Shown one piece after another: positions 7,240 to 15,946 of a stretch of 64,000 nt of DNA. Made by a program: the position numbers and the translations under genes. The notes under the pieces were generated by a model, which searched no databases, was not told the DNA's origin, and saw only the letters and a program-made list of their open reading frames with translations. This DNA comes from Lysobacteraceae bacterium NML91-0213 (GTDB taxonomy: Bacteria; Pseudomonadota; Gammaproteobacteria; Xanthomonadales; Xanthomonadaceae), in assembly GCA_002798175.1 (NCBI GenBank), contig NWQL01000002.1:609606-673605 (forward strand). The letters run 5' to 3'. Position 1 is the first letter of the stretch. Every line of letters begins with the position of its first letter.

Positions 7240-9123
7240 ATGGACAACGGCACCGACCTGCGCGACGGCGGACACCACGGCGGCGGCCGTGCGCCCGCCG
7301 TCGTGACCGACGACCGCCGGTTGCTGCACGGCATCCTCGTCCACGACATCCGCCGCGACCTGCGCCGCCACCTGCGGCCGATGCTCGCCTGGTACCTGCT
7401 GTTCACCGCGTTCGCCACCATCGCCGCGGCGCCGCTGACCACCTGGTCGCTGGCCGCCCTGCTGCACTGGATAGAGGGGCCCCTCGGCGGAAACTTCAGC
7501 GACCTGTCCCGCGACCTGCTGGCACTGGCGTGGCTGGCACTGGCCGGCGCCCTGTCCTGGTACGTGGTGATGCTGCAGCAGGCCGGCATGCTGCTGGTGT
7601 CGGCCAGTCGCGGCTGCCGTTACCGCACCGCCGCCGCGGCGTTGCTGGGCATGCTGCGCCGCGCGCTGCCGCTGGCGCTGCTGGCCGCCCTGCAGGTGAC
7701 CGCGCATGCCGTGCTCGCAGTGCCGTGGCTGGCCATCGGCGGCGCGCTGTACTGGCTGCTGCTGGGCGGCTACGACCCCTACTTCGTCGTGGCCACGCGG
7801 CCGCCGGCGCTGTGGGGCTTCCTCGCCGCTTTCCTGCCGGTGCTGGCCACAGGCCTGCTGCTGCACGCCACGCTGTATTTCCGCTGGCTGCTGGCGACCC
7901 CGGCCCTGGTGCTGGAAGGCCGCAGGCCGGTGGCGGCACTGCTGCGCAGCCGTGATCTCACCCGCGGCCGGCACCTGCGCATCGCGGTGCTGGTGGTGGG
8001 CGTGGCGCTGGCGGTGGCTGCACTGCCGATGCTCGTCACCGCACTGTACGACCGCGCGGCAACGCCGATGCTGGACTGGATCCCGCCGCACCGGGCACTG
8101 GCCAACGCCGGCATGGTGGTCTATCTCACGCTGTACGCCGCGACCGTGCTCGGCATGCTGCTGCTCGGCACCACCCTCAACACGCTGCTGGTGCGCGCGC
8201 TGTTCCACCGCCTCGGTGGCGCGCGTGGCAACCGCGCGGTGGATGCCACCCCGCCCCATCCCGGCCGTTTCGTCTGGGGCGCGGAGGCGGCGTTCCTGGT
8301 GGTGGCGCTGGTGCAGGCATCGCTGGCGGTGGCCAGCATGAACCTGCGCAACGAGGTGACCGTGACCGCGCACCGCGGCGCCTCCACGCTGGCGCCGGAG
8401 AACACCCTCGCCGCGTTCCAGGCGGCGATCGACGCCGGCGCCGACGCGATCGAGTTCGACGTGCGCCTGAGCGCCGACGGACAGGTGGTCGTGTTCCACG
8501 ACAGCGACTTCCGCCGCGTGGCCGACGATCCGCGCGCGGTGGAAAGCCTGCCCCTTGCCGCCATGCGCGATATCGACATCGGCAGCTGGTTCGACCCGGC
8601 GTTCAGCGCAGAACGCATCGCCACGCTTGGCGAGGCACTGCTCTTCATCGACCGTCGCGCGCTTGCGCTGGTCGAACTGAAACCCGACGCGCGCAATGCG
8701 GCGGCGCTGCTGGATGCCACGCTGCGGGAAGTGGCACGCGGTGGCTGGACCGACGCGGTGGTGCTGGCTTCGCTGTCGCCCGACCTGGTGCGGGCCGCGC
8801 GCGAGGCAGCGCCGGACGTGCAGCTGGCACTGTTCGCCAACGCCGCGCTGCCGGGCACGGCGCGACGCACCGACTTCGACATGCTGGGCCTCAACCACCT
8901 GCAGGTCGGCACCGCCACGGTGGCCGACGCGCGCCGACGCGGCTACCTGCTGCAGGCCTGGACGGTGAACGACCCCGAGCGCATGGCCCGCTATATCGAC
9001 CTTGGCGTGGATGACATCAGCACCGACCTGCCCGCGGAAGCGGTGCGCGTACGGGCCGCGCGTGCGCGGCTGGGTGATGTCGAACTGCTGCTGGCGCGCC
9101 TGCACAGCTGGTTGCGCCGCTGA
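7240..9123 (+). CDS. membrane-anchored glycerophosphodiester phosphodiesterase
   Basis: A 627-residue protein with two parts. Residues 40-370 hold about eight hydrophobic helices (for example WYLLFTAFATIAAAPLTTWS and VVYLTLYAATVLGMLLLGTT), a membrane domain found fused to some GDPDs. From about residue 378 comes a GDPD TIM barrel: HRGASTLAPENTLAAF, EFDVRLSADGQVVVFHD and VELKPDARN give the catalytic His pair and metal-binding Glu, Asp and Glu. GDPDs hydrolyse deacylated phospholipid headgroup diesters to glycerol-3-phosphate plus alcohol. The membrane portion suggests action on lipid-derived diesters at the inner membrane. Confidence 0.9.
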   Translation: MDNGTDLRDGGHHGGGRAPAVVTDDRRLLHGILVHDIRRDLRRHLRPMLAWYLLFTAFATIAAAPLTTWSLAALLHWIEGPLGGNFSDLSRDLLALAWLALAGALSWYVVMLQQAGMLLVSASRGCRYRTAAAALLGMLRRALPLALLAALQVTAHAVLAVPWLAIGGALYWLLLGGYDPYFVVATRPPALWGFLAAFLPVLATGLLLHATLYFRWLLATPALVLEGRRPVAALLRSRDLTRGRHLRIAVLVVGVALAVAALPMLVTALYDRAATPMLDWIPPHRALANAGMVVYLTLYAATVLGMLLLGTTLNTLLVRALFHRLGGARGNRAVDATPPHPGRFVWGAEAAFLVVALVQASLAVASMNLRNEVTVTAHRGASTLAPENTLAAFQAAIDAGADAIEFDVRLSADGQVVVFHDSDFRRVADDPRAVESLPLAAMRDIDIGSWFDPAFSAERIATLGEALLFIDRRALALVELKPDARNAAALLDATLREVARGGWTDAVVLASLSPDLVRAAREAAPDVQLALFANAALPGTARRTDFDMLGLNHLQVGTATVADARRRGYLLQAWTVNDPERMARYIDLGVDDISTDLPAEAVRVRAARARLGDVELLLARLHSWLRR

Positions 9124-9155
9124 CGCACGGATACGTCGCGGGCGGCGGCGACGGG

Positions 9156-9467
9156 TCAGAGGTCGAAATGGCAGAGCGTCACCGCGTCGTCCTCGCCGAA
9201 TCCCGGATAGTGGATCCGCAGCACCGCGAGCAGGCCTTCCGGCGTGCGGCAGGCAGGGTCGTGCTCGAACCGCAATGCGTGCGCATCGAGCTCACGGAAT
9301 ACCCGCACCTCGGTGTGGAGGGACACCGGCGGCGTGAGGCCACCGTCGCCCAGCCGCAGGCGGGCGAACGGCACGCCGTGCCAGCGGGTTCCGCGTCGCA
9401 CGGTCGTGTTGCGGCCGGGCAGGAACACCGGATGCGCGAATTCGAGGATGGGGACCGACCCGGCCAT
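9156..9467 (-). CDS. uncharacterised 103-aa protein
   Basis: A 103-residue protein starting MAGSVPILEFAHPVFLPGRN. The stretch NTTVRRGTRWHG is faintly like the small nucleic-acid-binding ASCH/PUA fold, but this is only an impression. No signal peptide or membrane helix is seen. It lies between the convergent GDPD gene and the divergent pseudouridine synthase gene. Function is unassigned. Confidence 0.6.
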   Translation of the reverse strand: MAGSVPILEFAHPVFLPGRNTTVRRGTRWHGVPFARLRLGDGGLTPPVSLHTEVRVFRELDAHALRFEHDPACRTPEGLLAVLRIHYPGFGEDDAVTLCHFDL

Positions 9468-9555
9468 CGGCGCAGGATAGCCCCGCCGCTGCGGCACCAC
9501 GACCGGCCCGGGTGGCCGCCGGTACACTGCGCGCCCCGATCCAAGGCAGCCTTCC

Positions 9556-10278
9556 ATGTCCGAACCCGTACGCCTGGCCAGGCGCGTCATCGAATTGACC
9601 GGGTGTTCCCGTGGCGACGCCGAGCAGTACATCAAGGGTGGCTGGGTCTCGGTGGACGGCGCAGTGGTCGAGGATCCTGCGTTCCGGGTGACGGGCGAAA
9701 CCGTGGTGGTCGACCCGGCGGCACAACTGGCAGCCGCCGAGCCGGCGACCATCCTGCTGCACAAGCCGGCCGGCTACGACACCATCAGCGGCGCGCAACC
9801 GGCCGCACCACTGGTGCAACCGGAGAGCCGCTGGCCGGAAGATCCGTCCGCAGTGCGCATGCTGCAGCGCCACTTCCATCGCCTGACGCCACTGGTGCCG
9901 CTGGATGCCGAGGCCAGCGGGTTGATGGTGCTCACCCAGGACGGGCGGGTGTGGCGCCGCCTCACCGAGGACCGGGACGAAATCGAGCAGGAGTACATCG
10001 TCGAGGTGCGCGGCGAGCTGTCGCCGTGGGGGCTGGCACGCCTCAACCACGGCCTGGAGTACGGCGGTCGCGCGATCCCGCGCTGCAGGGTCAGCTGGCA
10101 GAACGAGATCCGCCTGCGCTTCGCGCTCAAGGGCGTCCAGGGCGGGCAGCTGCGCCATATGTGCGCGGAGGTCGGCCTGGACGTGGTGGCGATCCGCCGC
10201 ATCCGCATCGGCCGGATCGCGCTGGCGAAGATGCCCGTGGGCATGTGGCGCTACCTGCCGGTGGGCGAGCGCTTCTGA
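9556..10278 (+). CDS. rRNA pseudouridine synthase, RsuA/RluF type
   Basis: A 240-residue protein with an N-terminal S4-like RNA-binding segment (RLARRVIELTGCSRGDAEQY, residues 6-25) and a catalytic domain with HKPAGYD and PLDAEASGLMVLTQDG. The last matches the RLDxxTxGLLLLTNDG motif, in which the Asp is the nucleophile; note Pro for the usual Arg just before it. Domain order and size fit RluF/RsuA rather than RluA. It probably modifies one rRNA uridine; the exact site cannot be read from sequence. ATG is preceded by a pyrimidine-rich context without strong Shine-Dalgarno. Confidence 0.88.
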   Translation: MSEPVRLARRVIELTGCSRGDAEQYIKGGWVSVDGAVVEDPAFRVTGETVVVDPAAQLAAAEPATILLHKPAGYDTISGAQPAAPLVQPESRWPEDPSAVRMLQRHFHRLTPLVPLDAEASGLMVLTQDGRVWRRLTEDRDEIEQEYIVEVRGELSPWGLARLNHGLEYGGRAIPRCRVSWQNEIRLRFALKGVQGGQLRHMCAEVGLDVVAIRRIRIGRIALAKMPVGMWRYLPVGERF

Positions 10279-10330
10279 GCAGCGCCCGGCAGCGCAGGCA
10301 CCCCGTCTCGGAGTGCCTGCTCCAGAGGTT

Positions 10331-11446
10331 TCATGCGGGTTGGCCGGCCTGGTCCATCGTCGGGTAGTCGGTATAACCGCGTTCGGCGCCGCCGTAGAAG
10401 GTCGACGGATCGGGCTGGTTGAGCGCGGCACCGGCGCGGAAGCGTTCCACGAGGTCGGGATTGGCGATGAACGGCCGTCCGAACGCGACTGCATCGGCCG
10501 TGCCTGAGGCGATCAGCGCATCGGCGGTCTCGCCGGTATAGCCGCCGCAGAAGATCAGCACGCCGTTGAATGCTTCGCGCAATGCGCGACGGAACGCGTC
10601 GCTGAGCCTGGGGCCGCCGGCCCAGTCCGGCTCGGCGATGTGCAGGTAGGCGATGCCGCGGCGGCTGAACTCCCGGGCCAGGTACAACGCGCTTTCCTCG
10701 GGCTCCGCATCGGCGATGCCATGCCCGGTGAAATGCGGCGACAGCCGCACGCCCACGCGGCCGGCACCCACCACGCCGATCACCGCGTCCACCACCTCCA
10801 GCACGATCCGCGCCCGGTTCTCCAGCGATCCACCGTAGCGGTCGTCGCGGGTATTGCTGTTGGTCGACAGGAACTGCTGCAGCAGGTAGCCGTTGGCCGC
10901 ATGCACCTCGACCATGTCGAAGCCGGCACGGTCGGCGCGCTGCGCGGCCGCGGCGTAGTCGGCGACGACGCCGGCGATCTCGGCGGTTTCCAGCGCACGT
11001 GGCGTTGCGGTGGGGACGTTGCCGGGTGTGCCGTCCTCCCGCACGACGAAGGCGGTCGCACCTTCCGCGGCGATCGCCGACGGTGCCACGGGTGTCGCGC
11101 CATCGGCCTGCACCAGGGGATGCGAGATGCGGCCGACGTGCCAGAGCTGCGCGGCGATCCGCCCGCCACGCGCATGCACCGCATCGGTCACCTGCTTCCA
11201 CCCTGCCTCCTGGGCGTCGCTGTGGATGCCAGGCGTCCACGCATAGCCCTGGCCCTGCGGCGAGATCTGCGTGGCCTCGGAGACGATCAGCCCGGCGCTG
11301 GCGCGCTGTGCGTAGTACTCGGCGTTGAGCGCCGTGGGCACGTCGCCGGGCTGGCCCGCGCGCGAGCGCGTCAGTGGCGCCATCACGACGCGGTTGGGAA
11401 GCGCGAGCGGACCGGACTGGACCGGCGACAGCAGGTGCGAATACAT
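10331..11446 (-). CDS. nemA: alkene reductase (Old Yellow Enzyme family, NemA-like)
   Basis: A 371-residue FMN-dependent oxidoreductase. The N-terminus LLSPVQSGPLALPNRVVMAP holds the FMN-binding PL(T/S)R context; HAANGYLLQQFLS and NTRDDRYGGSLENR are OYE signatures, and GRPFIANPDLVERF is the C-terminal FMN phosphate-binding end. These enzymes use NAD(P)H to reduce activated C=C bonds (N-ethylmaleimide, enones) and sometimes nitro compounds. It is divergent from the hibernation factor gene. The 229 bases between them contain a run of ten G but no recognisable regulator site. Confidence 0.92.
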   Translation of the reverse strand: MYSHLLSPVQSGPLALPNRVVMAPLTRSRAGQPGDVPTALNAEYYAQRASAGLIVSEATQISPQGQGYAWTPGIHSDAQEAGWKQVTDAVHARGGRIAAQLWHVGRISHPLVQADGATPVAPSAIAAEGATAFVVREDGTPGNVPTATPRALETAEIAGVVADYAAAAQRADRAGFDMVEVHAANGYLLQQFLSTNSNTRDDRYGGSLENRARIVLEVVDAVIGVVGAGRVGVRLSPHFTGHGIADAEPEESALYLAREFSRRGIAYLHIAEPDWAGGPRLSDAFRRALREAFNGVLIFCGGYTGETADALIASGTADAVAFGRPFIANPDLVERFRAGAALNQPDPSTFYGGAERGYTDYPTMDQAGQPA

Positions 11447-11675
11447 GGCGACTCCGTGTACGTGGGGGGGGGGTGGACCCTTGATGGGTGCGGCAGGCGG
11501 CGATCGCAACCTGTCCTGCGCGCCGATCGCATGGCGTGATCGATGCGCGCGCCGCCGGCGACGGTGCCGTGTCCCTGCAGTCTCCATTGCCAATCCCGCC
11601 GACCGCGCTTCACATACGGCACAAACAGTGGATGCGATGGTGGCCGCATCCCTTCGCAACCACAGGAGCCGCTGA

Positions 11676-11987
11676 GTGATCATCCAGTTGAACACCGACA
11701 ACCATATCGACGGCACCGATGCGCTCGAGGCGCATATCAACGGCATGCTCGAGCAGCATCTCGGGCGCTTCTTTCCGCGCCTGAGCCGGATCGAGGTGTT
11801 CCTGTCCGACACCAACTCCATCAAGGGCGGGCACGACAAGCGCTGTGCGATCGAAGCGCGGCTGCAGAACGACGACCCGGTCGCGGCCAGCCACGAAGAG
11901 CAGGACATCGACCGTGCGGTGCGCGGCGCCTGCGACAAGCTCAAGGCGCTGCTGGATACGCGCATCGAGAAGGAACGCGGCTACTGA
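11676..11987 (+). CDS. HPF/RaiA family ribosome-associated protein
   Basis: A 103-residue protein from a GTG start with AGGAG 10 bases upstream. The sequence IIQLNTDNHIDGTDALEAHI, then RFFPRLSRIEVFLSDTN and a C-terminal helix region with DKLKALLDTRIEKE, fits the beta-alpha-beta-beta-beta-alpha fold of short hibernation factors. These bind the 30S subunit near the mRNA channel and inactivate ribosomes in stationary phase. It lacks the long C-terminal dimerisation domain of long HPF. Family membership is good; the functional detail is inferred. Confidence 0.85.
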   Translation: MIIQLNTDNHIDGTDALEAHINGMLEQHLGRFFPRLSRIEVFLSDTNSIKGGHDKRCAIEARLQNDDPVAASHEEQDIDRAVRGACDKLKALLDTRIEKERGY

Positions 11988-12045
11988 GCGCGCGATCCGT
12001 CGATTCCGGCAGGCGTCAACGCGCGCCTGCCGGCAGGCAGGCCCG

Positions 12046-12807
12046 CTACCCGTATCGCGCGCGATGCCGCTCGAGCGTGCGTGACACCTTCCCAAGCGCC
12101 GCATGCATCTCGTCCGCGAAGCCACCCTCCGGCAGACGCCGCACGGCCGAATGTGCGGCGCACACGATGCGGGTGTCGGCCCACTGCACAGCCAGGTCCC
12201 GCGCCCATGCGGCATAGGCATCCGCGGCGCCCACCCCGGGCTTCAGACCTTTCGAAAGCATCGGATGCATGCGCAGCGATGACTGCGGCAGCACGCGGCG
12301 CAGCATCCCCGGCCCGGCCATCACATTGAGCGTGTCGTCCACATGGACGATGCGCGCGTGCCGATCACGCACCAGCACCGAGGCCACGTGCACGCGCTCA
12401 TCCGGACAGACGAAGTCCACGCCATCCGGCACCGACAGATCGAAGACGTCCGCAAGCGGGTGCTCGCGGCCCCAGGCTTCCACCGGCGCATCGTCCCACG
12501 GCAACGACGGCGCCCTGCGGCGATGCCGCGCGGTGCCGTACAGGGTTGCCGCCGGGAACAACCGATGGGTGGCCTCCACGTGCAGGGTATGGAAGGGATG
12601 CACGTGCATGACCGCGGCCACCTGCGCGCCGTCACCGGTCAGCGCCATCAGGGCCGCGCGCTGCGCGTCGTCAAGGGCGCAGCCGTCGATCACCACGAAG
12701 CGGCCGTCCGGCCGTCGCACCACCGACATATGCGTGCCGATATCGAGCACCCCGCCGACGCGGTACACCCCGCGGAGGTTCCAGAACGTGTCAGCCAGCT
12801 GCTTCAT
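12046..12807 (-). CDS. metallo-beta-lactamase-fold hydrolase-like protein
   Basis: A 253-residue protein with the MBL layout: a first strand pair (VLDIGTHMSVVRRPDGRFVV, then IDG), a histidine motif HVHPFH near residue 68, a later HVDDTLNVM and a C-terminal AAHS. The canonical HxHxDH is changed to HxHxxH with Phe in place of the metal-binding Asp, as in DUF4336-like relatives, so metal binding and activity are uncertain. Its substrate is not predictable. It is transcribed away from the hibernation factor gene end. Confidence 0.65.
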   Translation of the reverse strand: MKQLADTFWNLRGVYRVGGVLDIGTHMSVVRRPDGRFVVIDGCALDDAQRAALMALTGDGAQVAAVMHVHPFHTLHVEATHRLFPAATLYGTARHRRRAPSLPWDDAPVEAWGREHPLADVFDLSVPDGVDFVCPDERVHVASVLVRDRHARIVHVDDTLNVMAGPGMLRRVLPQSSLRMHPMLSKGLKPGVGAADAYAAWARDLAVQWADTRIVCAAHSAVRRLPEGGFADEMHAALGKVSRTLERHRARYG

Positions 12808-12855
12808 GGCGCAAGCATAGGCGCCAATGGTGTGAAGCGGCCTCGACGTCGTGCC

Positions 12856-13809
12856 TCAGAACACCGACAGGCCGGTCATCCGGGTGAACCTGTGCAGCGC
12901 GTAGCGGCCGAGCAGCGAGTTGCCCTTCCTGTCCAGGGCGGGCGACCAAACGCACAGGCCCATCACGTGCGGCACCACCGCGACGATGCCGCCGCCCACG
13001 CCGCTCTTGGCCGGCAGGCCCACGTAGTAGGCGAAATCGCCGGCGGCATCGTAGGTGCCCGCCGTCATCATCACCGAGTTGATGCGTGTGGCCCCCTCTC
13101 TCGTGGTGACCTGCGCGCCCGACGGCCCGCAGCGGCCGCCGTCGGCCAGGTACTGCACGCTGCGCGCGAGGTCCACGCAATCCATCTGCAGCGAGCATTG
13201 CAGGTAGTAGAAATCCAGCACGTCCTGCACATCGTTGTGCAGGTTGTCGAAGCTGCGGATGAAGTTGGCCAGCGCCACGTTGCGGTAGCCGCTCTCGCGC
13301 TCCGACTTCGCCACCACCTCGTCGGTGCCCACCGTGGGGTTGCCCGAGCGCGCACGCATGAATTCCAGCAGCGTGGCCTCGGCATCGTCGAAGCCGGAAA
13401 GCACCACGTCCGCGGTGACCAGCGCACCGGCATTCATGAAGGGATTGCGGGGAATGCCCTTCTCGTGTTCGAGCTGGATCAGCGAATTGAACGGGTCGCC
13501 GGAAGGCTCGCGATCCACCCGCTCCCACAGCCGGTCACCGATGGCTTCCAGCGCAAGCGTCAGCGTGTAGACCTTGGACACGCTCTGGATCGAGAAGCGC
13601 TCGCGTGCATGCCCCACCTCGTGGATCGTGCCGTCCAGCAACGCCAGTGCCATGCCGAAACGGTCCTGGGGCACGTCAGCAAGCGACGGGATGTAATCGG
13701 CCACCTTGCCTTCGCCGAACCGCTTGCGCACTTCGTCGTTGATGGTGCCGAGGATGTCGTCGAGGTCAAGGCGGCTGAGGTCGTAGGGGTTGTGCGGCGG
13801 TCGGCGCAT
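12856..13809 (-). CDS. glsA: glutaminase A
   Basis: A 317-residue protein of the beta-lactamase-like glutaminase family. The catalytic S-x-x-K is at residues 76-79 (FSIQSVSK). Other signatures are NPFMNAGAL, YYLQCSLQM, GGRCGPSG and the C-terminal GLPAKSGVGGGIVAVVP. It converts glutamine to glutamate and ammonia. The full length matches bacterial GlsA (about 305-310 aa). The ATG at 13809 was chosen because it leaves the usual short N-terminus; an upstream in-frame start adds ten residues. Confidence 0.95.
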   Translation of the reverse strand: MRRPPHNPYDLSRLDLDDILGTINDEVRKRFGEGKVADYIPSLADVPQDRFGMALALLDGTIHEVGHARERFSIQSVSKVYTLTLALEAIGDRLWERVDREPSGDPFNSLIQLEHEKGIPRNPFMNAGALVTADVVLSGFDDAEATLLEFMRARSGNPTVGTDEVVAKSERESGYRNVALANFIRSFDNLHNDVQDVLDFYYLQCSLQMDCVDLARSVQYLADGGRCGPSGAQVTTREGATRINSVMMTAGTYDAAGDFAYYVGLPAKSGVGGGIVAVVPHVMGLCVWSPALDRKGNSLLGRYALHRFTRMTGLSVF

Positions 13810-13916
13810 GCGGGCTCCGTGGGATGCAGGAAGACGCACTGTAGGCGGTGGCGAGCGGTGGGCGTGTCAGCGTGCGTGCATCGTGACCGTCAGGACAACG
13901 ACCGCGTGGCGTCCGC

Positions 13917-14891
13917 TCAGCGCCGCTCCTGCAGCCAGCGCGCAGCTTCCTCCCCGTACACCTCGTAGCCGGGTGCCAGGTGCGGCAGCAGCAGGCGCAC
14001 CCAGGCACGGCTGGCCAGGCGGGTCTCGCGCGGGCAGCTGGCCGCACGTGCGGCGGTGAGGTCGCCGGCGTCGACCATCCCGGCGAATTCCTCCGGGTCG
14101 GTGCCGTAGATCAGGCACTGCAGGTTGAAGTACCGCTGCTCGCCCAGCGCGTGCTCGGCCGCGTAGGCGAACAGGTTGTAGGCGCCGGTGCTGCGCGACA
14201 GCAGCCAGTCCGCCGCCATCTGCAGGTTGTCGATCACCTGCCCGGGGGTTTCGTCGAGGCCGGCGAAACGCAGCATCAGGATCGCCGCCAGCTGGTCCAT
14301 CGCGTCCTCCTGGCGGCCGGTGACCGGCAGGTCCAGCAGGTGCGCCAGCGCATGCCCGGTCTCGTGCAGCACGATGAAGCGCACGTTGGCGAGCACGTAG
14401 CGCTGCGGGTACCCGGCATCCAGCCCGAGGTCGTGCTGCCGCTCCTGGCCGCGCTCGTACAGCGTGCCCAGCGTCTCGTAGCACAGCACCACTTCGGCCT
14501 CGGCCGGCAGGTAGAACGCGCCGAACTCTCCGCACTCGGCGGTGACATAGCGCAGCCGCCGCGGCAGCGCGAACATGCCGTCCATCGCCTGCAGCTCCGG
14601 CAGTCGATGCCACATGCCGGCATCGCGCACGCGTTCATGCAGCGCTTGCAGCGCCGGCGAGCGCGGCGGCATGTACGCGTACTCGAACGCCGGCACCGGG
14701 CCCCGCGCGGCCTCCGCACGGGTCAGCTCGCGCGCGCGCACGACGGTGCGCGGCAACGGATGAAGCATGCGCTGGTGCACGGTGCCGCGTGGCGGCAATT
14801 GCTCCACGCCGCGTGGCACGCCTGCGCAGCCGACGATCACGGCGGCCAGCACAAGCAACAGCGCGATCCTGCATCCACGGAACATCGGCAT
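13917..14891 (-). CDS. DUF4344-type metallopeptidase lipoprotein
   Basis: A 324-residue protein with a lipoprotein signal (IALLLVLAAVIVGCAG, lipobox Cys about residue 23) and a zinc-protease motif LHETGHALAHLL (HExxH) in mid-protein. It is followed by QEDAMDQLAAILML, where a Glu/Asp could be the third ligand. YLPAEAEVVLCYETL precedes the motif, as in the DUF4344 putative metallopeptidases. It is predicted to sit at the outer-membrane periplasmic face. Substrate unknown. An alternative start two codons downstream exists. Confidence 0.8.
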   Translation of the reverse strand: MPMFRGCRIALLLVLAAVIVGCAGVPRGVEQLPPRGTVHQRMLHPLPRTVVRARELTRAEAARGPVPAFEYAYMPPRSPALQALHERVRDAGMWHRLPELQAMDGMFALPRRLRYVTAECGEFGAFYLPAEAEVVLCYETLGTLYERGQERQHDLGLDAGYPQRYVLANVRFIVLHETGHALAHLLDLPVTGRQEDAMDQLAAILMLRFAGLDETPGQVIDNLQMAADWLLSRSTGAYNLFAYAAEHALGEQRYFNLQCLIYGTDPEEFAGMVDAGDLTAARAASCPRETRLASRAWVRLLLPHLAPGYEVYGEEAARWLQERR

Positions 14892-14983
14892 CGCCACGGC
14901 GGGGTTGGACGGAAGTCTGGCAGAGGCTGGCGGGAGCACAAGCCGGCCGCCGCGCTGCGGCCGTGGTGGGCGAAGCCCCGGTT

Positions 14984-15859
14984 TCAGCTGTAGAGCGCGT
15001 CGTAACCCTCGCGGTCGACCTGGCTCAGGGCCAGGCGATCGAACTGTTCCCACATGCCCAGCCAGCGGGCCGGGTCGCGCGTCACCGGTGCCACCAGGCG
15101 CGGGCAGGTGTCGGCGATGATCGCGTCCATCAGCGCGGTCGGCTCGGTGCGGCTGTAGCGGTACCAGATCGCCGCGGCGCGGGCCGGATCGTCCCGGCAC
15201 AGCTGCGCGCCCCGCCCGATCAGCCGCGTCACCGTGGCCACCACGTCCGGGTGCTCGGCCAGGAAGCCCTGCGAGGTGAACAGCTCCAGCGCGGAGAAGT
15301 TGTGCATGCCGACCTCATGGGTGGCGATGAAGTGCGCATCCATCCCGGCCAGGCGCGCCTCCACACCCTCGAAGTTGGCGAAGCACAGCCATGCGCCGTC
15401 GTAACCGGCACGCAGGTTGTCCAGGTGGGCGAAGCCCGCCTCCTCGATCCGCACCTGCCCCGCATCGAAGCCGGCGCCCTGGCGCTGGCACCAGCGCGAC
15501 AGGATCTCCACCGCGATCGCATCGGTCACCCCGCCGGCCACCGGCGATGCCAGCCGCACCGCGCCACCCTCGAGCAGCCGTTGCCCCGCCGCACGCTGCA
15601 GCAGGATGCCGCCGTCGGTCTCGAAGAAGCAGCCCAGCGCCTTCAGGCCGGGGCGATGCGCATCGATCATGTGCAACGGCTCGTTGCAGGCGAAGGCGAT
15701 GTCGCCACTGACGGTCGCCGCCAGCCCGTCGTAATGATCGTCGGGCACCAGCAGTTCCAGCTCCAGGCCGGCCTCCCGATACCAGCCGAGGTCGATGCCG
15801 GCGATCATCGGCAGGTGATCGGGATTGAGGAACCACTCGAGTGACAGCTGCAACTTCAT
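14984..15859 (-). CDS. NMT1/THI5-like substrate-binding-fold protein
   Basis: A 291-residue protein beginning KLQLSLEWFLNPDHLPMIAG and DLGWYREAGLELELLVPDDH, the opening of the NMT1/THI5 family, with a later SGDIAFACNEP. Members are either periplasmic ABC-transporter binding proteins for thiamine or pyrimidine precursors or HMP-P synthases. No signal peptide is visible, so it may act in the cytoplasm, unlike a classic binding protein. It lies 87 bases after norD in the same direction and may be the last gene of the nor operon; what it contributes is unclear. A GTG three codons upstream is an alternative start. Confidence 0.75.
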   Translation of the reverse strand: MKLQLSLEWFLNPDHLPMIAGIDLGWYREAGLELELLVPDDHYDGLAATVSGDIAFACNEPLHMIDAHRPGLKALGCFFETDGGILLQRAAGQRLLEGGAVRLASPVAGGVTDAIAVEILSRWCQRQGAGFDAGQVRIEEAGFAHLDNLRAGYDGAWLCFANFEGVEARLAGMDAHFIATHEVGMHNFSALELFTSQGFLAEHPDVVATVTRLIGRGAQLCRDDPARAAAIWYRYSRTEPTALMDAIIADTCPRLVAPVTRDPARWLGMWEQFDRLALSQVDREGYDALYS

Positions 15860-15946
15860 CGACAGCACCGGTAGGAAGAGGCGCTACAGACTAGTCCATG
15901 GTGCGCGCAATCACAGCGCCTGATCCCGCCGCGGGCCGGGCGCGGC

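Noticed and set aside
11464..11473. Run of ten G between nemA and the hibernation factor gene
   Set aside because: Might be phase-variable, but it is in neither coding sequence nor a visible promoter spacer; could be sequencing noise.
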